Source: Bacillota bacterium (GTDB taxonomy: Bacteria; Bacillota; Clostridia; Christensenellales; Borkfalkiaceae). Taken from it: DNA of 21,894 nt. A program made the position numbers and the translations under genes. The DNA lies in assembly GCA_003343995.1 (NCBI GenBank), contig QAKE01000014.1:108790-130683 (forward strand), given 5' to 3'. Shown here piece by piece: positions 17,599-21,894 of the stretch (within the stretch, counting starts at the first letter, position 1; each line of letters starts with the position of its first letter). The notes under the pieces were generated by a model. The model saw only the letters and a program-made list of their open reading frames with translations, ran no database searches and was not told where the DNA came from.

Positions 17599-18828
17599 TT
17601 ACTCTACCGTCAGCGACTTTCCCCCCGCCAATCTTGATTTTTCCGCCGAAAACGCGAGCTTATGACTGTAATGAGAATCCTCTGCCAGACTGATTCCCTT
17701 CGGACGACCTTGCCCCAGCCTAAATGTAATGTAATCGGAAACGAGTTTCGCGTCCCCGCCGTTATGAGAAGCGCCGTCGCGTATTTCCGCGTTATAATCG
17801 ACTTCATAGGGTTGCTGCCCGAACAGATTCACTTTTATTTTTCCGTCGTTAAATTTTCCCGTTAAGTACCCTTTGCTGCCATATACGGACGTCGTTCGGT
17901 CGGTAATCGTCGCTGCAAACCCCTGCATCAACAAACTTGCCGTTACTCCGCCCGAAAAACGCATCCCGACGATTTGCCTGTCGCACACGTCGTTATCGCA
18001 GTGAAACGCGCAGTCGCCGTAATGATGGGAGCGCAAAGAAAGATAACTTTTGATATTTTCGTCCGAATAGTCGAATCCATAAGGCACATTCATCATTTCA
18101 TGATATTTTGTATAGATATCGACCGCATTATAAGCGCAATTTTTCAAATCGCAATCCACGCAATAACGCGCGCTGTCTTTCGGCGCGCCCTCTTCACAGT
18201 AAAAACGCAATCCACCGAAAGAAGTAATTTTTTCGCATTTTTTGCCGATTATCCAATATATAATATCCAAGTCGTGACAGCACTTTTGTAAAATTATCGC
18301 GCTCGATAAATCCTCTTTCCGCCAATTGCCCCGTACGAAACTCGTCAAGTAATGAAAATACGATACGTTTTCCGCCTGCTCGACGGATAAAATTTCTCCC
18401 AGCGAGCCGTCTTCTATAATTCGTTTGATTCCTTGATAAAACGGGGTATACCGCAAATTATGGCAAACGACGACGTTTCTGCCGAGCGTTTTAGCCGTAT
18501 CGATAATGTCCGCCGTTTCTTCCGCCGTAGGCGCGACGGGCTTTTCTATGAGAATATCGTAACCGAGTTTGAGCGCGGTCATGACGTGCCGATAATGCGC
18601 CCTGTCGGGCGTGGCGATAACCAGAACGTCGGAACGTTTTTTTTCAAAAAACGTTTCTTCATCGTAAAACAGCTCCGTTTCATCAACGCCGAATTCTACA
18701 TGAAATCGATTTGCATTTTCCTTGCATTTATCGCACGCAGAAACGATACGAGCTCTGCCGTCTGTAAAAAAATACTTTCCGTATATGCCGCCGCGATTTC
18801 CCAATCCGATAAACGATACTGTCAGCAA
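17599..18828 (-). CDS. Gfo/Idh/MocA family NAD(P)-dependent oxidoreductase
   Basis: A 409-residue oxidoreductase acting on a sugar or sugar derivative. It has the nucleotide motif GLGNRG at 8-13, the catalytic lysine motif EKPVAPT from 95, and a CCHDLD histidine motif around 183-188. A cysteine cluster (C211, C223, C226, C231, with RYCVDCDLKNCAYNA) sits in the C-terminal domain and may bind metal. The start is TTG at 18828: AAGGAG lies 6 bases upstream, whereas the earlier TTG at 18834 abuts that site. It is the first gene of the minus-strand train and is divergent from the AraC regulator. The family includes dehydrogenases of inositol, glucose and glycosides as well as GH109 enzymes; the exact reaction is not determined. 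Confidence 0.9.
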   Translation of the reverse strand: MLTVSFIGLGNRGGIYGKYFFTDGRARIVSACDKCKENANRFHVEFGVDETELFYDEETFFEKKRSDVLVIATPDRAHYRHVMTALKLGYDILIEKPVAPTAEETADIIDTAKTLGRNVVVCHNLRYTPFYQGIKRIIEDGSLGEILSVEQAENVSYFHYLTSFVRGNWRKEDLSSAIILQKCCHDLDIIYWIIGKKCEKITSFGGLRFYCEEGAPKDSARYCVDCDLKNCAYNAVDIYTKYHEMMNVPYGFDYSDENIKSYLSLRSHHYGDCAFHCDNDVCDRQIVGMRFSGGVTASLLMQGFAATITDRTTSVYGSKGYLTGKFNDGKIKVNLFGQQPYEVDYNAEIRDGASHNGGDAKLVSDYITFRLGQGRPKGISLAEDSHYSHKLAFSAEKSRLAGGKSLTVE

Positions 18829-18898
18829 CTCCAACTCCTTTTTCCCGATGCCAATTACACATCGATATGCATGCTATTTTCCATTAAAAATCAGCTTT

Positions 18899-18927
18899 AT
18901 TATACCCCCCCCCGACACAATTGTAAA
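18899..18927 (-). promoter_or_regulatory. Operon promoter with G9 tract in the spacer
   Basis: On the minus strand a -35 TTTACA (18927-18922) and a perfect -10 TATAAT (18904-18899) are separated by exactly 17 bases. The spacer is ATTGTGTC followed by nine G (18913-18905). A T9 stretch (18939-18931) lies just upstream of the -35 and could act as an AT-rich UP-like element. Transcription would start near 18892, giving a leader of about 64 bases before the TTG start. Length change in the G run would move the spacer off its optimum, so the promoter may be phase variable. Confidence 0.72.
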
Positions 18928-19032
18928 TACAAAAAAAAACAGAAAACTATCAAAAAAGCACAATGATAAAAACTCATATTTATGTTTTATTTTAAAAATC
19001 GCATTGTTTTCGCAAAATTTTTTTGAAAAATC

Positions 19033-19060
19033 TTGTAAAAATTATTTTATATGTTATAAT
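19033..19060 (+). promoter_or_regulatory. araC-type gene promoter (extended -10)
   Basis: TTGTAA (19033-19038) and TATAAT (19055-19060) are 16 bases apart, with TGT directly before the -10 giving an extended -10. The expected start near 19067 leaves about 30 bases before the ATG at 19097, with AAAGGG as ribosome-binding site. It faces away from the operon promoter, and the two -35 boxes are about 105 bases apart, leaving room for a shared operator. Confidence 0.65.
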
Positions 19061-19096
19061 AAAATTATATTAATAAAAGGTCTTAAAGGGAAAAAC

Positions 19097-19969
19097 ATGC
19101 CTTCCAAAAATTTTTACGGCACAAATAACGACAATATTTACATCAATTGCCGGCTTATCGCGGCGTATTTATCCACGGTAGGACCGAATTATTCAAACGA
19201 TTATCCGGATTACAAAAAAGAACTCACCTCAAACAATAATTTTTACGGTTTTTTACATTGCATCGACGGAAACGGAAGTATCGATACGGTGCACGGCACA
19301 CTGCATATCGGCAAAAACGACTTCGTATTTTTTCGGTACCACGATATAAAAAAAATGTATTGCGGGGAGGAAAAATGGACTTATTTCTGTGTATGGTTTT
19401 TCACGCCGTCCATCGAGCTGAACTTCAATACGATTTATAATTTTACGATATCCAAAACTGAACACGACGATATCGTCAATATGATTGCGCTGCTCCAAAA
19501 TAAAACATATATCGACACCTGCATCGCCAATACAACGTGTATGCTGCTTGTTTATCAATTTATCAAACAAATCGGAGAAAGCACTTTTATACGCTCCTAT
19601 TCCCTCTATATGCGAAAGGTTTCCGCCTATATCAATAAGAATCTCAACGGCGATTTGTCGGTTTCTCAGCTGGCGTCTTTATGCGGGTTTTGCAAAAACC
19701 AGTTTTTGAATATCTTCAAGCAATATTTCGGTATCACGCCGAAACAATATATATTGCGCGCCAAAATTGAAAAAGCGTGTTTTTTACTGTCCTGCACCCG
19801 TGAATCCATCGTAAACATCTCTAACGAATTGAATTTCAATTCTCCCTCGCATTTTACGAGTTGCTTTCGGGCAAAATTAGGAGTATCGCCGGCAGAATAC
19901 AGAAGGCAGCATTTATTATTTCCAGAAAACGGCTTTTTAACAGAAGAAGCCGAAAACGAATATAACTAA
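19097..19969 (+). CDS. AraC-family transcriptional regulator
   Basis: A 290-residue regulator. The N-terminal cupin-like sensor spans about 50-105, with GNGSIDTVHGTLHIGKNDFV followed by a tryptophan-rich stretch ending CVWFFTP, as in AraC_binding proteins. The C-terminus carries two helix-turn-helix units: LSVSQLASLCGFCKNQF near 187-203 and ESIVNISNELNFNSPSHF near 236-253, ending in the usual GVSPAEYRRQ. The frame is open well upstream, but the ATG at 19097 has AAAGGG 6 bases before it and lies downstream of a good promoter, so it is the start. Divergent placement makes it the likely activator of the minus-strand glycan genes in response to a sugar. It is more AT-rich than the operon. Confidence 0.92.
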   Translation: MPSKNFYGTNNDNIYINCRLIAAYLSTVGPNYSNDYPDYKKELTSNNNFYGFLHCIDGNGSIDTVHGTLHIGKNDFVFFRYHDIKKMYCGEEKWTYFCVWFFTPSIELNFNTIYNFTISKTEHDDIVNMIALLQNKTYIDTCIANTTCMLLVYQFIKQIGESTFIRSYSLYMRKVSAYINKNLNGDLSVSQLASLCGFCKNQFLNIFKQYFGITPKQYILRAKIEKACFLLSCTRESIVNISNELNFNSPSHFTSCFRAKLGVSPAEYRRQHLLFPENGFLTEEAENEYN

Positions 19970-20312
19970 TTTTTCGACTTACTTATCGTTATTAGAATTT
20001 TTCTTTCCTCAAATAGAAAATCGTCCTTTAAAACGGTATAAAAAAAGAGAACATTTTTCTCTCTTAAAGGATTTTTATTAAATTGTAGCGATTAGGCGGG
20101 GATTAAAGCGGAGTTGCTAATTCGAATCTTTTAAAAAATTAAATGCTTATCAATCTTTTAGCAGGATTGTGCAATGTAATTTAATCCCATTAATTGATTC
20201 AAACGCTTCCTCTTTTTTCTTTGAATTTTTAAAAAACATTATTGAAATTACAAATATTTTCGAATATCAATTCGCTTTAAATGATAAAAAAGTTTTTGAT
20301 TTACTTAAGTTA
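19970..20312. other. AT-rich gap without a recognisable gene
   Basis: After the araC stop this 343-base stretch holds the terminator-like hairpin at 20024-20076 and then AT-rich sequence. A plus-strand frame is open from 20121 into the next gene (to 20477), but it has only a weak GTG start at 20169 and its last third runs antisense to the membrane-protein gene. It could be the remnant of an unrelated gene. I recognise no insertion-sequence ends, RNA gene or attachment site. Confidence 0.4.
20024..20076 (+). terminator. Probable terminator of the araC-type gene
   Basis: An outer inverted repeat TCCTTTAA (20024-20031) / TTAAAGGA (20064-20071) encloses an inner stem AAGAGA (20045-20050) / TCTCTT (20060-20065), and TTTTT follows at 20072. 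The stem is AT-rich and bulged on the 5' side, so termination may be moderate. It lies 55 bases after the araC stop. Confidence 0.5.
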
Positions 20313-21026
20313 TTACATGGTTATATTGATGAGAACCAAATTTATTTGGCACTGTGGCGTGAGCTTGGCATAGACGAGAGGTATCCACGCCTTTTTCCGA
20401 CACCACGAAATGCGACACTTAACGTAAAGCAATACGCCGATAGAAAGATACAATCCAACCATCCACGACAGTATTAAATAGTAACCCCATTCCCATTTGT
20501 ATATTTTGTTGGAATACTCCAGACCTTCTGCAAAAGAAAATACTTGCTCGTGAAGATCGTTAGTGAAAACCAATATAATAAGCATCGCCGCGGGCAGGAA
20601 CAACATATACCATCCTTTTGAAAGCGGTCTTCCTTCTTGGCGCCCCATACCGAGTATCGTTAGAAGCAAAACCACGGGTGCAATGCATTGTGGAATATAA
20701 TAAGAATACCATAAATACCGAGTAGCGGTTTCTTCGTAAAATACGTGATATTTGAGAAGTCTGACAAAAAGGATCACCCCCATCAGCGCTATCGCCACGA
20801 TAATCCCCGAGCAAATGCTTTTGTCGGAAATGCGGCTGATCACGGACGCCGTCCAATACGCGAGGAGACCGAAGAAAATATATTGCGTCAATAACGCAAT
20901 CGTTTTTTTAACGGACCAATCGGAAATATAATCGTCTACCGTTTGCAGTACACAAGCAGTAAGGAAGAAGAACGCGGCAACTGCGACATATAATAAATCT
21001 TTTTTCTTCGACCTTGTCAGATTCAT
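20313..21026 (-). CDS. Multi-pass membrane protein, C-terminus probably truncated
   Basis: A 237-residue protein with six hydrophobic segments at about 11-30, 43-65, 73-92, 108-127, 137-157 and 182-202. It resembles, by impression, the membrane sensor part of Clostridial regulators or kinases of the 7TM type; I cannot name it further. Shortly after the last helix, at KAWIPL, the sequence changes to a polar AT-rich tail (QINLVLINITM) just where another helix or a signalling domain would be expected. This suggests truncation by a rearrangement near 20370-20385. The ATG at 21026 is 4 bases after the stop of the small regulator gene, with AAGGAG 9 bases upstream, so the two are co-transcribed. 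Confidence 0.62.
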   Translation of the reverse strand: MNLTRSKKKDLLYVAVAAFFFLTACVLQTVDDYISDWSVKKTIALLTQYIFFGLLAYWTASVISRISDKSICSGIIVAIALMGVILFVRLLKYHVFYEETATRYLWYSYYIPQCIAPVVLLLTILGMGRQEGRPLSKGWYMLFLPAAMLIILVFTNDLHEQVFSFAEGLEYSNKIYKWEWGYYLILSWMVGLYLSIGVLLYVKCRISWCRKKAWIPLVYAKLTPQCQINLVLINITM

Positions 21027-21030
21027 TCTA

Positions 21031-21273
21031 TTACACTCCTTTTCCTTTATATGTTGCCGCCTTGTCGCCTATGCACGAGAATTCCACTATATCGCCTATA
21101 TCGCAGTCGAGATATTCGCAAATACGAAGCAACGTTTCCACAGAAACAGGTTCTTCTTTATATAGTTTCGTAAGCGTATTCGGCGCCATTTCAACCGCCT
21201 TCCTGAGTTCCGAGCCGTTCATCCTTTTATCAATCAGCAATTTCCATAACTTTGAATAACAAATTTTACGCAT
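21031..21273 (-). CDS. Small Cro/CI-type HTH regulator
   Basis: 80 residues made almost entirely of one XRE/HTH_26-type DNA-binding domain: KLWKLLIDKRMNGSELRKAV, then APNTLTKLYKEEPVSVETLL and RICEYLDCDIGDIVEF. The start ATG at 21273 has AAGGAG at an ideal 7 bases. Regulators of this size usually act as dimers on short palindromes; a 14-bp perfect palindrome lies upstream of its own promoter. It is co-transcribed with the membrane protein, suggesting that the membrane partner modulates it or is its target (inference). Confidence 0.88.
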   Translation of the reverse strand: MRKICYSKLWKLLIDKRMNGSELRKAVEMAPNTLTKLYKEEPVSVETLLRICEYLDCDIGDIVEFSCIGDKAATYKGKGV

Positions 21274-21319
21274 CGATTCGCTCCTTCTGCTTTTCGTTTA
21301 AGTCGTTTATGCCATATTG

Positions 21320-21348
21320 ATTATAACACATTTTTTCTATAAAGACAA
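21320..21348 (-). promoter_or_regulatory. Promoter of the small HTH regulator operon
   Basis: On the minus strand TTGTCT (21348-21343) and TATAAT (21325-21320) are separated by 17 bases, and TGT directly before the -10 makes it an extended -10. The leader to the ATG at 21273 is about 40 bases. It serves the HTH and membrane-protein pair. Confidence 0.7.
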
Positions 21349-21362
21349 TAGATTATCTCTTT

Positions 21363-21376
21363 GATTTTATAAAATC
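21363..21376. promoter_or_regulatory. 14-bp perfect palindrome, candidate operator
   Basis: GATTTTATAAAATC is its own reverse complement. It sits 14 bases upstream of the -35 of the HTH gene promoter and is flanked by imperfectly mirrored ATCTCTTT and TCTTATAAAGAT. It could be an autoregulatory or activator site. An AT-rich palindrome can arise by chance. Confidence 0.35.
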
Positions 21377-21410
21377 TCTTATAAAGATGCGATTCATTCC
21401 CAAAGAAAAG

Positions 21411-21440
21411 ACAAAAGGCAGAGAAGCTCTGTCCCTTTGT
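21411..21440. terminator. Hairpin, possibly a bidirectional terminator
   Basis: ACAAA-GGCAGAG pairs with CTCTGTC-TTTGT around an AAG loop, with one mismatch/bulge and a G-T pair. It is flanked by T-rich sequence when read on either strand (TTTGTTTATATATTTT on plus; TTTTGTCTTTTCTTT on minus), so it may back up the terminator at 21475-21511. Confidence 0.5.
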
Positions 21441-21474
21441 TTATATATTTTCTCTAAAACTCTCGTATCGTTTC

Positions 21475-21511
21475 AAAACAGAAAAACGCCGGAGCATAAA
21501 TTCCTGCGTTT
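21475..21511 (-). terminator. Intrinsic terminator of the SLOG-like gene
   Basis: AAACGCAGGA pairs with TCCGGCGTTT (9 of 10 pairs, 8-base loop), followed on the minus strand by TTCTGTTTT. It begins 18 bases after the stop of the gene at 21529 and is a convincing rho-independent terminator. Confidence 0.75.
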
Positions 21512-21528
21512 GACATAAAGTCACGCTA

Positions 21529-21894
21529 TTATCTATCCCTTGGTTCAATCTGTTCAGCAATATTAATAAGCAATACGCCACGCTCTCTTGCGTAACTAAA
21601 ACACTTATATGCGCCGCCGCTCTCTCTTTTAATGTAACCTATCATTAAATCGCAATTTTCTGCAAGCCATCTGTTTCTTTTCTCGATAGCGGCTTTATAA
21701 TGACATTTATAATCGTTTGGCATTATCACTTCATCATATGATTTTTCTATCAGGTCTAAATTTGCGATTTCATAAGGTAAGACAAGCGTAAGCGAGCAAA
21801 ACGCCGACCATTCGCTTTTCAACCGCCTGACGGCAGAAGCCGCCAGCTCGTCAAACTCTCCATTCTTGCCAACATAAAATTCAATATATTCATG
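21529..21894 (-). CDS. SLOG-like (DUF1273-type) protein, partial
   Basis: The C-terminal 121 residues are present; the frame stays open to the window edge, so the start lies beyond it. The visible part reads YIEFYVGKNGEFDELAASAV, then LTLVLPYE, YDEVIMP, AAIEKRNRWLAENCDLMIGY, and SGGAYKCFSYARERG. This is the layout of SLOG-superfamily proteins of the DUF1273/FFIGH type, which are thought to bind a nucleotide or nucleotide-derived ligand. Such genes are scattered through Clostridial chromosomes and mobile elements. A TTG at 21822 could be mistaken for the start, but the family pattern continues upstream of it. Confidence 0.75.
   Translation of the reverse strand, partial: HEYIEFYVGKNGEFDELAASAVRRLKSEWSAFCSLTLVLPYEIANLDLIEKSYDEVIMPNDYKCHYKAAIEKRNRWLAENCDLMIGYIKRESGGAYKCFSYARERGVLLINIAEQIEPRDR

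Noticed and set aside
18994..19032. Two AAAAATC direct repeats 32 bases apart, as AraC half-sites
   Set aside because: They are too short and AT-rich to separate from background.
18722..19096. N-terminal extension of the AraC-type frame
   Set aside because: It runs through the opposite gene's start and both promoters; the ATG at 19097 has the ribosome-binding site.
20169..20477. A 102-residue plus-strand open frame
   Set aside because: It has a weak GTG start, and its last third is antisense to the membrane-protein gene. It may be a gene fragment, but no family is recognisable.

Overview
The window looks like chromosomal DNA of a Gram-positive, gut-type Clostridia (Bacillota). Several proteins carry a lipobox, no SusC/SusD pair is present, ribosome-binding sites are strong AAGGAG types, and TTG and GTG starts are used. 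A Christensenellales/Borkfalkiaceae-like source is plausible, but that is an impression only. Most of the window (about 1-18.9 kb) is one minus-strand carbohydrate locus; the last 2 kb is a different region.

Carbohydrate locus. A divergently transcribed AraC-type activator (19097-19969, +) faces a long minus-strand gene train with no convincing internal terminator. In transcription order it encodes: a Gfo/Idh/MocA oxidoreductase; a shortened Gfo/Idh/MocA-like protein without the NAD motif; a PhnP-like metallo-beta-lactamase-fold hydrolase; a 51-residue peptide; two large secreted modular proteins (697 and 1281 aa) that share a C-terminal module; a solute-binding lipoprotein; two ABC permeases; a secreted Ig-like protein; a DUF4838 lipoprotein; a compact GH31 glycosidase; and a broken second DUF4838 copy at the left edge. 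Most neighbours overlap or lie within a few bases, which points to translational coupling. The likely role is surface capture of a glycan, trimming by DUF4838 and GH31, import by the ABC system (its ATPase is not in the window) and intracellular oxidation or hydrolysis. The substrate cannot be read from the sequence.

Regulation. The gene train has a good sigma-A promoter, TTTACA-17-TATAAT. Its spacer is an 8-base stretch followed by nine consecutive G, so slippage would change the spacer length. This is a phase-variable promoter candidate and the most striking single signal here.

Right end (19970-21894). A probable araC terminator is followed by AT-rich sequence with no clear gene. Then come a six-helix membrane protein that seems cut short, a small Cro/CI-type regulator with a clear promoter and a perfect 14-bp palindrome upstream, a pair of terminator hairpins, and the C-terminal part of a SLOG-like protein running off the window.
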